A stretch of DNA of 64,000 bases from Panopea generosa (lineage: Eukaryota > Mollusca > Bivalvia > Adapedonta > Hiatellidae): NCBI GenBank assembly GCA_029582155.1, contig CM055898.1, positions 27,163,245 through 27,227,244 on the forward strand, in the 5' to 3' direction. The stretch's first letter is position 1. Each line of letters opens with the position of its first letter. Below are positions 23,101 to 35,809 of the stretch, one piece after another. Under the pieces are notes generated by a model. It saw nothing but the letters and a program-made list of their open reading frames with translations, ran no database searches and was not told where the DNA came from. The position numbers and the translations under genes were made by a program.

Positions 23101-26100
23101 GGCGGTGCAGTATAAATATAATATAGTACAACATGGTGATGCAGTATCAATATAGTGTAGTACAGTATGGAAATACAGTATTAATATTGTGTAGTACGGT
23201 ATGGAAATACAGTATCAATATTGTATAGTATGGTATGTTGGTGCAGTATTGTATATAGTATAGTACAGTATGGTGGTGCAGTATCAAAATAGTGTAGTTA
23301 CAGTATAGTGATGCAGTATCAATATAATGTAGTACGGTATGGTGATGCAGTATCATTATAATTGAATACGGTATGGTGATGCAGTATCATTGTAGTGTAG
23401 AACTGTATGGAGATGCAGTATCAATATAGTGTAGAACGGTATGGCGATGCAATATCAATATAATATAGTACAACATGGTGATGCAGTATCAATATAGTGT
23501 AGTACAGTATGGAAAAACAGTATCAATATTGTGTAGTACGGTATGGAAATACAGTATCAATATTGTATAGTACGGTATGTTGGTGCAGTATTATATATAG
23601 TATAGTACAGTATGGTGGTGCAGTATCAAAATAGTGTAGTTACAGTATAGTGATGCAGTATGAATATAGTGTAATACGGTATGGTGATGCAGAATCAATA
23701 TAGTGTAGTACGGTTTGGCGATGCAGTATCAATATAATGTAATACGTTATGGTGATGCAGTATCAATATAATATAATACGGTATGGTGATGCATAATCAA
23801 TAAAGTGTAGTACGGTATGGCGATGCAGTATCAATATAATGTAATACAGTTTGGTGATGCAGTATCAATGTAGTGTAGAACGGTATGGTGATGCAGTATC
23901 AATATAGTGTAGTACGGTATGGCGATGCAATATCAATATAATATAGTACAACATGGCGATGCAGTATCAATATAGTGTAGTACAGTATGGAAATACAGTA
24001 TCAATATTGTGTAGTACGGTATGGAAATACAGTATCAATATTGTATAGTACGGTATGTTAGTGCAGTATTATATATAGTATAGTACAATATGGTGGTGCA
24101 GTATCAATATAGTGTAGTGCAGTGTGGTGATGCAGTATCAATATTGTGTAGTACGATATTGTGATGCAGTATCAATATAGTAGAGTACAGTATGGTGATG
24201 CAGTATCAATATAGTAAAGTACGGTATTGTGGTGCAGTATCAATATTGTGTAGTACGGTATGGTGATGCAGTATCAATATTGTGTAGTACGGTATGGTGA
24301 TGCAGTATCAATATTGTGTAGTACGGTATGACAGTGCAGTATAAATATAATATAGTACAACATGATGATGCAGTATCAATATAATGCAGTACAGTATGGA
24401 AATGCAGAATCTATATTGTGTAGTATGGTATGTCGATGCTGTATCAATATAGTGTTTAGTATGGTATGGTGATGCAGTACCAATATAGTGTAGTACGGTA
24501 TGGTGATGCAGTATCAAAATTTTGTAGTACGGTATGATGAGGAAGTATCAATATAGTGTAGTGCGGTATGGTAATGTAGTACAAATATTGTGTAGTACGG
24601 CATAGTGGTGCATTTCACTATGGTACAATACGGTATGTTGACGCAATATCAATATAGTGTAGTGCGGTATGGTGTCGCAATATTATTATTGTGTAGTACA
24701 GAATTGTAGTGCAGTATTAATATTGTGTTATACGGTATGGTAGTGCAGTATCGATATTGTGGAGTAAGGTATGGTGATGCAGTATCAATATAATATATTA
24801 CGGTATGGTAATGCAGTATCAATTTAGTGTACAGTACGATATGGTGATACAGTATCAATAAAGTGTAGTTACAGTATAGTGATGCAGTATCAATATTGTG
24901 TAGTACGGTATGGTGGTGCAGAATCAATATAGTGTAGTATGGTGTGATGATACAGTATAAATACATTGTAGTACGTTATCGTGATGCAGTAATATTAAAA
25001 TCATGTAGTGCAGTATGGTGATGCAACATAATAATGATTGTTGTACATAGTGTCGTGAAAAAGTATTAATACTTATTAGTGTGATATGGTGATGCAGTAT
25101 CAATATAATGTAGTATAATATTGTGTTTCAGAATCAATATTGCACAGTATGATATTGTATTGCAATATCAATAGTGTTGAGTACGGTATGGTGATGCAGT
25201 ATCAATATTGTGTAGTACGATATGGTGATGCAGTATATATAATGTTTAGTACTGTATGGGGATGTAATATCAATAAAGTAAAGAACGGTACGGTGATGCA
25301 ATATCAATACATTGTAGTACAGTATGGTGATGCAGTAACAATACATTGTAGTACAGTATGGTGATGCAGTAACATTAATAGGATGTAGTGCAGTATAGTG
25401 TTGCAACATAATAATAATTGTGGCACATACTATCGTGATGCAGTATTAATATTGATTAGTGTGACATGGTGATGCAGTATCAATATTGTGTAGTACGATA
25501 TGGTGACGCAGTACCAATATTGTGCAGTACGGTATGGTGATGTAGTAACAATATATTGTAGTACAGTATGGTGATGCAGTACCAGTATTTTGTAGTTTAT
25601 TATTGTGATGCAGTATCAATATTGTGAAGTTTGTTATGGTGATGCATTTTCAATATTGTGTAGTACGGTATGGTGATATAGTATCAATATTGTACAGTAC
25701 GGGACGGTGATGCAGTATCAATATTGAGCACTGTGACATGGTGATGCAGAATCAATATTGTTCTGTACAGTATGGATATGCAATATCAATATTGTGTAGT
25801 ATGGTATAGTGATGCAGTATCAATATTTTGCAATACGATACAGTGATGCAGTATCAATATTGCGCAGTGTGATATAGTTATGTAGTATCAATATTGTTCA
25901 GTACGTTATGGTGATGTATTATCAATATTGTATAGTACGGTATGGTAAAGTAGTATCAATATTGTGCAGTACGTAATGGTGATGCAGTATCAATATTTTG
26001 CAGTATAGTACAGTATGGTGATGTAGTATTAATATTGGGTAATACGTTATGGTGATGTAGTATCAATATTGTTCAGTACGTTATGGTGATGTATTATCAA

Positions 26101-27050
26101 TATTGTATAGTACGGTATGGTAATGTAGTATCAATATTGTGCAGTACGTAATGTTGATGCAGTATCAATATTGTGCAGTATAGTACGGTATGGTGATGTA
26201 GTATCAATATTGTGTAGTACGTTATGATGATGTACTATCAATACTCTGCAGTACGTTATGGTGATGCAGTATCAATATTGTGTAGTACGGTATGGTGATG
26301 TAGTATCAATATTGTGTAGTACGGTATGGTGATGTAGTATCATTATTGTGTAGTACGTTATGATGATGTACTATCAATACTCTGCAGTACGTTATGGTGA
26401 TGCAGTATCAACATTGTGTAGTACGGTATGGTGATGCAGTATCAATATTGTGTAGTACGGTATGATGATGTAGTATCAAGATCGTGTAGTACGTTATGAT
26501 GATGTACTATCAATACTCTGCAGTACGTTATGGTGATGCAGTATCGATATCGTGTAGTACGGTATGGTGATGTAGTATCATTATTATGTAGTACGGTATG
26601 ATGATGTAGTATCAATATTGTGCAGTACGGTATGTTGATAAAGTATCAATATTGTGCAGTACGGTATGCTGAATCATCGCTAATATTTTGCAGTATGTTA
26701 CTGAAATGTAGTATTAATATAGTGTAATACGGTACGGTGATGCAGTATCAATATTGTGCAGTACGGTATGGTGATGTACTATCAATATTGTGTAGTACGG
26801 CATAGTGATGCAATATTCATATTGTGCAGTACGGTATGGTGATGCCTCATCAATGTTGTGTAGTACGGTATGGTGATGCAGTATTAATATTGTGTAGTAC
26901 GGTATATGATGCAGTATCAATATTGTAAGGTAAGCCCGGTCGTAATACTTGATACTGTTTTGTGCAGTTCTCGATGAGTTGCGTTCATAATGCTTGATGC
27001 TAATGAAGTATTAATAGTGTGGAGTATGGTATAGTGATCTTATTTTAATA
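20139..27050. repeat. 34-bp satellite array, ~200 copies, with higher-order repeats
   Basis: The unit is 34 bp, with consensus words GTAGTACGGTATGGTGATG and CAGTATCAATATAGT. Copies are head to tail with scattered point variants and small indels; the right end decays from about 26936. Local higher-order structure is visible. A 68-bp dimer runs between about 20840 and 21370 (GTAGGACGTTATAG at 68-bp steps). ATATATAGTATAGTACA recurs at about 23250, 23591 and 24069 (steps near 10 and 14 units). A 170-bp step lies near 25.9-26.1 kb. A 136-bp step lies at 26224, 26360 and 26496 (ATGATGATGTACTAT). The variant ATTGTG(T/C)AG dominates the right third. Because 34 is not a multiple of 3, open frames inside are short and accidental. 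Confidence 0.98.
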
Positions 27051-28353
27051 CAATTATAAAGACAGTGAATTTTAAGTTACACATGGAAGAAACATTTTAA
27101 TTGTATATATATATATACATACGTAACTCCATTATAAAAAAATCATAATGAGTGTTATCTCCCATCCTATATTTCATGAGTATTATTAAACACAATTTAA
27201 TACAGTTCTCTTCTTATACTCATTTTTTTCTAATGCATACTCTTAACTAAATAATGATAACCCGTACAAGTATAATACTGACGATGTGTTAAATTATGTG
27301 CATTTGGCATGTAAGAAAAAATATAGATTACTCGCTTTGTTGAGATAACTCGCGTAAACACAGTTCCTCGGAGTGGCAGTTTCTATCCGAAACAAGACCT
27401 TCATACTGTTACTCGCTGGAGCGGTTTACAATTCTGATGTTTACATTATTGTACAACGACTGTCGCCAACTATTACCCGCTGGTCTGTGCTGATTCATCG
27501 TGTTACACTTGAGGCAGGAGTAAGTATTACAGGCGTAATCCCACCATTGATTTTTGTTTTTTATTCTATAGTAAATAATTAAAGTTTGAAAGGCTTGTCA
27601 TTCATAGATAACCCCAAATAAAATAATTCAAACTTACATTTTACTGTTTGTCTATCTCTGCACTACCAAACTATGATGAGAAAACTAGGGGTCATGTCAA
27701 GATATTGTTTTTTCTGCTCAGGTGTGTACACTGTTGACAAAGTGAAAGTAGACTTCCCAAATCATGTATTCATACCTCAATTTCATAGCATCTTTATTTC
27801 TCAATTCACAATGCAAACCTGAAAATGCTTTCAAAATGTTCAAAATACATCAATAATGCCGTTCAAATAAAAAAATATGAGCATTAAAATAAGGAAAAAG
27901 CATTTTTAAAGAAGCAGAAACAAGGGTTATTTATAACCGCCTTTATGCGACTACCCCACGAAAGCACTTCCTTTCCCCAATAGCGGTACTATGCCTACAA
28001 TCAGACAAATGACAGAAGTAATAAATGTTCATTGTGGTCTACGTACAATTATCAAAATAAGAATAAGACAGACTTTTTACAAAATGACAATTTTTTTTTT
28101 ATAAAAACAAACAAAAACACAAATGGAAACTTTGAAATGTCTTAAATTTTATGACAAATTGTCCGTGCATTTCTTATCTATTTTGTCTTCCTTTTTTCGC
28201 CTACTTTGTAAAATAACGGAAAACATATTGTTACAATACGCTTTAAAATAGCATTCAATGTAGTATTTGTACTCTTTGTCCAGACGTACATCCGAAGTTA
28301 AATCTTCAACGTAACTTAAGTCACCAAACGGAAGTTAAGCCGTAACACTTGAT
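27051..28353. other. Anonymous DNA with one weak frame
   Basis: A frame at 27373-27582 begins at GTG, is GC-richer than its surroundings, and is followed inside by a GGA|GTAAGT donor-like site near 27521. It resembles nothing I recognise. An AT dinucleotide run lies at 27104-27118. The rest is AT-rich without features. Confidence 0.35.
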
Positions 28354-28671
28354 ATGCGTCTTACGTTACAACTTACGTTAAGTTATCCTTGTCAGTTCAG
28401 AAAGTTTGCTTATATTACGTTTCCTTTGTATGACACCATTTTAAAAATTGGTCAACATTCAAAATTACATGTGTATCTTTGTTTGATCTTTAGCTACCTA
28501 GATGTTAAACAGTTTAAGACGTGTTTTGATCCACAAAGGGTTCAGTCTGAGCTGAAGGACTGCAACATTGCGGATAATACAGAGGCGGTCGTTTTATGTA
28601 TAATGTCGCTAGAGCACCCGGAATACATCAATTTAACAATAAAAAAATATATAATTATTGATTTGACATGA
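28354..28671 (+). CDS. Hypothetical 105-codon frame or exon
   Basis: An ATG-led frame of 105 codons. The second half (from about 28496) has coding-like composition (QFKTCFDPQRVQSELKDC, then NTEAVVLCIMSLEHPEYI) and is directly preceded by an acceptor-like TTTGTTTGATCTTTAG ending at 28495. The true unit may therefore be an exon starting there rather than the whole frame. No domain is recognised and no signal peptide is evident. The frame stops shortly before the second copy of the 433-bp element. I rate coding as possible but unproven. Confidence 0.25.
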   Translation: MRLTLQLTLSYPCQFRKFAYITFPLYDTILKIGQHSKLHVYLCLIFSYLDVKQFKTCFDPQRVQSELKDCNIADNTEAVVLCIMSLEHPEYINLTIKKYIIIDLT

Positions 28672-28748
28672 AGTATGCAGTTTGAAATATAATCAAATAA
28701 CGTACCAGAACGTAGAAAAGAAATATATGATACATAAATCCAATAAGA

Positions 28749-29140
28749 TCTCACTTAAGAATTACCCCCTTACATGGCGGTAGTAAGATGCTTAGCCCAA
28801 GTAATTAGAGCTGTGTAAAGCGGTTGGACACTATTTTTGTTGAAAATGCTTAAAATTGTCATATTTTTTGTGCATATGAGAACATTGGAATATTTTCATT
28901 ATTTCTGATGACATGTGGGTACTGTTTGGTGAAATTATAACAGTTTAATGATGCGAAGTGATACACTGCAACAAATTATCAGAATTGTCACAATGAAGGG
29001 GTGTTCTCGCACCATCGAAATTGTAAAAAGCAACCCATTTTTCTGCATAAATGGACAAACAGAGGACAATCTATGGGCACAAGTCACTTTTAGAACCATT
29101 AGTAGTGACGCTGCGCACGGTAAAGGTACTTATATAAGCA
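28749..29140 (+). mobile_element. 433-bp TIR element, copy 2 (right end diverged)
   Basis: It begins ATCTCACTTAAGAATTAC, matching copy 1 after its first base, and follows it through GGGTACTGTTTG, ATAACAGTTTAA, GATACACTGCAACAAAT, GAAGGGGTGTT and CACTTTTAGAACCATT. After about 29108 the match weakens and the right terminal repeat is not recognisable. The open frame at 28948-29157 lies within it and is a shadow. Confidence 0.68.
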
Positions 29141-29169
29141 GTACTCGGAACGTATAACACTGTCTCCGA

Positions 29170-29505
29170 ATACGTGACCGTTTTCGAAATTATACTAATT
29201 ATAAATTAAATTAAAGGTCGTGAAACTTTTATTTCAGTCGAACGGTATAACATTATCTTTAAATCTTAATTTGACAATAAGTTACATTTAACGTTATTTC
29301 CCTGTGTACCGGCGTAACATTTATCATGGGTCCCGGCCTTAAACGCTATGTTTAAAAACGGTGCGAAAGGGCAGACGATAGTTCTATTCACTGGAGAAAG
29401 TGACATAATTTCGGAAATAACGTTTTTTAATTACAGTAAACTTAACTGCCATGACACAACTCGCGGATCATTTCGCACATGATAAATGTCCCGAAAAACA
29501 AACGA
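29170..29505. other. Short anonymous spacer
   Basis: About 335 bp with an inverted pair of the word CATTTATCATG (near 29311 and 29480). No other feature was seen. Confidence 0.4.
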
Positions 29506-32470
29506 TAGATAGAATCTTTATTTCCTCCATAATTAGAAAGTATATAATAACATATATAAAAATTGCAGAAAATAATTACATATAAATGAACAATATACAA
29601 TGAATTACAAGTGAAAAATGAACATACGATACGCCTAATATGACGGTCATGTTGTAAGAGTATTCATAACATGATGGATTTGTTAAAATAACTAAATAAA
29701 TTATGATTTTATAAAAATCAGTATAGCTTTTAACTGTCATAAAGTATACCTTACACTAATATAAGTATATAATAACATTGTCCATCTATAATGAATCTTA
29801 CCGAAATTAAATGCAGGACCCAGTGATAGACTAATGACACCGATGACCCTTTTGTATCTTACCGAAACGAATATAAGAAATTGATCATACACTGAGTAAC
29901 AAACAGTAAACATTAGCAGTATCGATAAAAGTTATTTTAACATACTGTGAATTATCCCAATATTGGACAATAATATATCTTCAATCTGTTCAATGTCAGA
30001 TAAATATTCATTAAGCTCGGAAAGCATTGCATAAATCTGATCTTTAGGCGTTTTTTTAATAAATGAATTAAAGGCCTGAAGACCACAAGTCGTTAGAATT
30101 GCGTCCCAAAGTTTATTTCTTCCGACAGTGTTTGCAATACAAAAATGAACAATATGTAGTACTAAATTATCTACAAGCGTATTACATTTGTTACAAAGCT
30201 GTACAGCTGTAAAATATTGCAATTTACTTAGTAGTAAGACTGCTGAAAAAACATTGTGCTTTTACATACTGATTTTTCCTACTTAATTGCCATAAGAAGC
30301 AAGGTCTATTTATGTTAAACATATTCATGACATATGATGGACCCATCTTGTCACCTAACCTCATTTATATTGTATTTGAGTAATGTATTAGCACTTTCTG
30401 TCTTAGAATTTATTTCCATGCATACTGGGATGGAAATATTGCCGTTTAAGAATAACTAACCAAATAATTATATAGATCATACTTCGTTAATATTCTATAG
30501 ATATCAGGAATAAAACCTAATGTTTGTTTATCATCACTAAGATATTTAAACAGACGATTAACAAATAACTGCTTAGCAATATACTTATTCGGAAGTCTGC
30601 ATAATTGACCAAAGAATTGTAGCTTCCTGTAGTCAATTTCCGTTTCATGTGAAGTTACACCAAATTAGCTTAAAGCAAAATCCGTATTTACATATTGTGG
30701 GATATTTTGGATAAATTTTATGCAATTATATGTCCTCGTTCTAGTTGTATAATATTTGATTTGGCTAATACATTCCATAATTCACAACCATATAGGGATT
30801 TTGGTATAACGATTGACTTATATATTGGTAATGATGTCAAGGGATTAAGACCGTGCGGATGTAAGCCACTATTAATAAGACTTAAAAAAAGTCCATGTAA
30901 CTTATTATTTGACTGTCGAACATAATCACTAATACACATGTATTTGTCACATATAATTCCTAGATGTGTATAATTTTCTGTTTCATGAATAATGTTACTA
31001 GATCCTAGTTTCCGTGACCTGCAATTTTTATCAGAGTTATGTTTGGATTCATTAAAAACAACAATAGCACATTTTAATGGATTATAATCATATCTCCATT
31101 TTGTTGAATTTATGTACCAAATATCTAGCATTTTGTCTATACCTGACTTTGAATACGATACAAGAACCATATCATCCGCAACGGTAGGGGCACAAACCTT
31201 CAAGTTGAAAATACACAACCCAAGATCGCTACTTTCTATGTATTTTATCAGACAATCAATGAAATGAATTTATAATGTTGGTGAGCTTTTACCCCCTTGT
31301 CTTGTTCCTTAAAGAACATTAAACCACTCAGAAACCGACCCTTGGTTTCGTAGGCAGCTTTGCATATTACGATACATATAAAAGAATGACATAAATATAT
31401 AGTTTGTAACGCCGCTATCTAACAATTTGAGCATAAGTCCATTATGCAACATCCTATCAAAAGCCTGACGAGCATCTAAAAAACAAACAAAAACCTTGCT
31501 CTTGTGCTCCCTGCCATATAAAATACATTCTTTTATTGCGAAGGAAGTCATCAAACATCCGAGTCCTTCATGAACCCCCCTTGTAGGTAACTTAAATTAG
31601 AAAGAAGTTTTTGTTTGGAACGTGAAAGAAGTATATTTTCATATAGTTTAAGAGCAGTAAGGGTTAATGTGATTGCTCTATAATTATTGGGATCATCCTT
31701 ACGTTAACCTCCGCCTTTATGTAATGTTATAATGACGCGTTTGGTTTGGTGGTATGTTACATTGGGTCAGCATAGCTGTATATAGTTTTGCTTATGTATT
31801 AATAACTATATTTCCGCCAAAAATGTAGTGTTCGTAAGAAAAATTATCAATCCCACTAGCTTTGCCGCGTTTACACTATGCAGTTGCGGTTTTTACTTCT
31901 TCCTTTGACACATTAATGAGGTCATCAATACAAAATCTAGACTGCGATAAAACACAGTTTATTTTTTCGTCAACAGATGCTTTCCAAATATCATCATAAT
32001 TACTATCAATTGACGGGGTATATAACAATTCAAAATATTGTTTCCATTGCTCTGTAATACTGTCGTTATCCCTATACATTGAATTTTATTTCAGCGCCTG
32101 TTCAACTTGGTGACCGTTTTCTTCGCGTATTCACTAATTTCCACAATTGTTCTTTATCAAGTTCAGTAGTTGTGTCAATTTCTTCATCAAGATTTTTTAA
32201 ATACTCATTGGCGAAATACCTGTGTTTTTTTCTGAAATTACATTTTGCTGTTTTATAACTTTTATAAGAAAATGTGATTGATCTCTTGGTCTATCATTTT
32301 GAATCCAGATCTTCCGTTTTTCTAACATGACTTTAAGTAAATTAGATAACTCTGAATTCTAATACGGTTTTAAAAAGTGTTTAGATCCCGTCTTGCGAAA
32401 ACACGTATCTGAACAAGAAACAACAGTCTCGCTTAAAATTTTATACATATTATCAATATATTTGTATTTT
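29506..32470 (-). pseudogene. LINE reverse transcriptase, 5'-truncated and decayed
   Basis: Minus strand, reading from 32470 down. First comes a pre-RT segment (KPY.NSELSNLLK, KRKIWIQNDRPRD). Next are RT fingers (ASGIDNFSYEHY near 31.83 kb, then DPNNYRAITLT and LQGGF), motif A LDARQAFDR (in 31309-31554), motif C VADDMVLVS (in 30718-31218; the usual Tyr before the Asp pair is Val), and a thumb block with YGCELWN. The C-terminal knuckle is CNKCNTLVDNLVLHIVHFC (in 29932-30222). The endonuclease domain is absent, and numerous stops and frameshifts separate the pieces. The 3' end on the plus strand begins GATAGATAGAATCTTT, giving a tetranucleotide tail as at 14.13 kb. The order of motifs makes a non-LTR element certain; clade assignment (jockey/CR1/L2 superfamily) is inference. 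It is a different family from the plus-strand LINE next door. Confidence 0.88.
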
Positions 32471-32633
32471 TATGACTTGGCAACCCCGCAACTTACATTG
32501 TTTTTCTTAACAAAGTAATGTTTTAAATACGTTTAATGTGAGTGAAGAAGAAGCGGTAGAAGAAGAAAACGATGTAAAAGAATAAGAAGGAAAATAAAAA
32601 GGAGGAAGAATAAGATTATAAATCAACACATAC

Positions 32634-32819
32634 GGTCTCTTGCAACACTGTTGACTGCTAGTCGAGCTCTCTTATTGGAACACGTATTGCTGTCTTTAAC
32701 AAGGTGGACCATTCTGCAGCCATCAATCAACCAGCCGATACCGAACAGTCCAATTGTAAAGAAGTAAAAAAATCCCCACTGTGGTCGTTCCAAATAGAAA
32801 TGATGGTCTCCGATGACAC
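32634..32819 (-). CDS. Exon encoding a TM2 domain (partial gene)
   Basis: On the minus strand, an acceptor TATTGACTTTCCAG ends at 32820 and the exon opens with two bases completing a codon (phase 1). It then reads [19 protein letters not shown] and continues with [16 protein letters not shown] and VHLVKDSN. Known: TM2 domains (two short membrane helices joined by a loop) have the pattern G-x-H-x-FYL-x-R-x-x-x-G, then a hydrophobic stretch, GxxGIGWLID. The match is close, and the aromatic, glycine and DHHFYL positions fit. A possible donor C|GTATGT gives an exon end at 32634 (186 nt, also phase 1); this end is less secure than the start. The product would be an integral membrane protein of unknown role. 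It is not disrupted by stops. No other exon of the gene was found, and it sits between two oppositely oriented LINEs. It may be part of a long-intron gene or a stranded exon. The plus-strand frame at 32704-32889 is its shadow. Confidence 0.68.
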
Positions 32820-33099
32820 CTGGAAAGTCAATAATTGTTTTGGCGCATGTTTCAGCTTTATATTAGAATTGCGACAATCTGAGAAGTAAAACAAGTTTTA
32901 CACCATCATCTGACTTATTAAATGAGGAAAACAATGCATTCTTTAAGATATTTTGAAATATCAAATTATTATTGATATCAGAAATATATTGACTTTCGAA
33001 AATAAACAACACTCTCGTGTTGTGAGAGTCACGGAACTGTGTGTTGGTTTAAATTTGAACAGCAAATTAAACTAAAGCTTATTATATTTTTAGATAACT

Positions 33100-35808
33100 A
33101 TGATAATACTAATTATAATAGTCACAATAAATAAAAAAAAATTAAAGCATAACGTAAATTTGAATGTTGAAGGTTTAACTATTGACAAAAGATCAAGCGA
33201 TCATTTTGTGAATTTAATTACAATTATGAAGTTATGTTTTAGCGAGACATGGACTAACAAAAGTACAGGTATCGACCTCAAAGGGAATAGTAACCCTATT
33301 CATCCGGAAAAACGCTCTAGCGGTGGTATCATCATTTATATAAAAAAAAATAATATTGATGAAGATATTTATTTGACAGTAACATACATAGCGCTAGAAA
33401 ATTATCTTGCTCATAATATGTATGAAATGGACATTTTTAGAAAAATTGAACAAGATTTAGGGAAAGTATTTATAATATTATGGTGATATAAATAGTAGAA
33501 CACCATTAAAAACGATCACATACATAATGGCAGAAACATTGAACAATTTGATTTTCTCGAAATATAGAAGCCAATACCTCGTGAGGTCTCAGACTTGGTA
33601 TCAAACGTTATTGTGTATTGATCTATGCAAATCAACGAATTTACGTATTGCAAATGGCAGATTACACATGGATAAAAGTTTAGGTAAAATGTGCATAATG
33701 GTCAAAGTCGAGTTAAACTACCCGTTAAAGGCCAAAACATACTTTGACACACTTTTAGATTTTTGTGTTCACAATTTTAATGAATTCTTCAATCAAGCCC
33801 TAATCACCTTTTCATTCGATAAACTCATATTTCGCTAAAATACATTTTTTACAAGTGGAAACCCGAATTTAACGGTTTTATAAATGTTTTTTCTCAAGGA
33901 ATAAATTTACTAGAACAGTCGCTATTAGATGGACTAGGTAAGAACTGTAGTACTGATGAATTTGTATCGAACCTCTTCATCTTCGTGACTTCATCGACAA
34001 AAATGCAAATAAATATTAATTTTTTCTAGCATACTGTTAAAACTTCGTGTTATTATTTTTTTCAACTCAAAATTATTCTAAGTGGTTTAATGATGTAAAA
34101 CTCGCCTTTCACTATATAAGGAATCTATCTTATTGTATAATATAAATAAAACAGATGCGAACAGGTAGTTGGTATCACAATAGAAAAATAATTACAAATA
34201 GTATTGCAGAAAATGCAAATATGCGTAATCGGAATTTATGATATAAAATAAACAAAATGAGACGTAAGCGGCCAAAAGAATTCCGGAACATGCTTAAAAT
34301 ACAGACTATTGGTAACCACTGGGCAACTTCTCTGATCACTTTATATGTTTAAGTTACAAAATTTATAAAGAAATCTTGAATCTTTAAAAACTTATCATCG
34401 GATGTCACTATAAATCCAGACAACGAATGCAAGGATTAGATAATTTCGATGACTTGATAATCCTAGTACTTTTTCTGAATTAGATAATCCCATTAATAAG
34501 AAAAAAAATAATTTGATTTCTGCGGCGAGAAGTTTTGGCACGAATAAGTCAAGCTCACTGGATAATATGCTTTATAAGTACTGTAAAGAGAGCATCGATC
34601 TGACAGCGAAGTCGCTGGAGCTTTTATTTAATCATATTTTGAATACAAATAACTTTCCGAAAAGTTGGTCAAAATAGATCATTATCCCATTGCAATAAAA
34701 GGGAGCATGAGCGATCCCTATAATTACCGTGGGATCACTTTGATAAGCTGTTTAGCCGGACTATTTACCGTTATATTCAATGAACGGCTTAAAAAAGTAT
34801 CATCACAAAACGACATTTTAACTGATGTGCAATTCGGATTTAAAGCAAATTAAAGTACAACAGATGCAATTTTTATACTTAACTATTTTATCGAAAAGAA
34901 TATCAATTCAAAGAAATAATAACATTGTTGTTTCGTCAATTTTAAACACAAACTTTGACTTGATGTACCGAAACGGGCATTGGTTTTAACTAATCAAACC
35001 TGGTACAGATGGTAAAATGTAAAATCTACTCAGGTCTATATGTATAACGACATTAAATTGATGTGTTAAACACTTGAATACTCTGTCAGAATTTTTTGAT
35101 TGAGGAGTAGGGTTATTGCAAGGGGAAAACCCTAACCAGTATTTTCTCCTTAATTTTAAATGACATTGAGTTATCTTTTCAGAGAAACACCAATTAAGGA
35201 ATAACACTATAGAGCAGTTATCGTGCTATCTTTTGATGTTTGCCGATGATGTAGTGTTATGTTCAGAAACAAAAAAAAACGGTATTACTAGCGTCACTTG
35301 ATAATCTATAAAAACATTGCAACAAATGGAGTTTAACAGTTATACAGAAAAAAACAAAGATTGTTGTATTTCGAAAAGGCAGGAGTGATAAATGGACATA
35401 TTTCAGGACAGAAATAGGGAAACTCAATAGTTTTAATTATCTAGGTATAGTAATGTCAAGTGGAGGATCATCTATTTGGTAAAGCATTGCGTGCAATGAG
35501 CACATTGCTTAGCTATAACAAAAAATATGAAACCTGTCAATATAATGTTTAACATATTTAATTTATACGTTGTATCTGTCTTAAAGTATGGTTTTCGAAA
35601 CCATACTTTAAGAAATACGGGGTTTCGATAAATCAGAGACGGTGCACAGAGATTTTTTATTATAACGGACGCTTAAACTTGTGTACAAATAGTTTATCTT
35701 TATACTCAGAAACGGGTAGATTCCCACGGTATAATGAAAGGTGTATACGAATAATAAACTTCTGGCTTAATTTACACAACATAAAAAGCTGAAAATGTGT
35801 TTCTAACA
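33100..35808 (+). pseudogene. LINE with endonuclease and reverse transcriptase, decayed
   Basis: Pieces in order on the plus strand. Endonuclease: CFSETWTNKSTGIDL and RSSGGIIIYI in 33100-33486, then DINSRTP near 33484 and LCIDLCKSTNLRIANGR in 33527-33838. Linker: SSSLDNMLYKYCKESIDL near 34.54 kb. RT: DPYNYRGITLISC and TDVQFGFKAN in 34665-34853. The motif A region near 34935-34965 reads FVNFKH and then FDLMYRNGHW in another frame, so the first Asp appears as Asn. Motif C is MFADDVVLCSET at 35236-35270, followed by KTKIVVFRKG and SFNYLGIVMSSGG. The tail RIINFWLNLHNIK ends near 35790. There are many stops and frameshifts and about one RT block is shortened. Known: this LINE type (NYRGITLISC..QFGFK) is abundant in molluscs. 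It is non-functional. Confidence 0.9.
35579..35613. repeat. 16-bp perfect palindrome inside the LINE
   Basis: TCTTAAAGTATGGTTT (35579-35594), spacer TCG, then AAACCATACTTTAAGA (35598-35613). It lies where the LINE thumb region should encode a V-S-V-L-x-YG block. The right arm replaces part of the expected coding sequence, which looks like a small local inverted duplication rather than an original LINE feature. Confidence 0.9.
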
Positions 35809-35809
35809 T

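Noticed and set aside
20100..26920. Numerous 60-105-codon frames rich in His, Tyr, Leu and Thr
   Set aside because: All lie inside the 34-bp satellite and change with unit phase.
20139..27050. CRISPR-like array (regular ~34-bp repeats)
   Set aside because: Units are directly adjacent without unique spacers, in a eukaryotic genome; it is a satellite.
32704..32889. 61-codon plus-strand frame
   Set aside because: Antisense shadow of the TM2 exon; no coding character and a non-ATG start.
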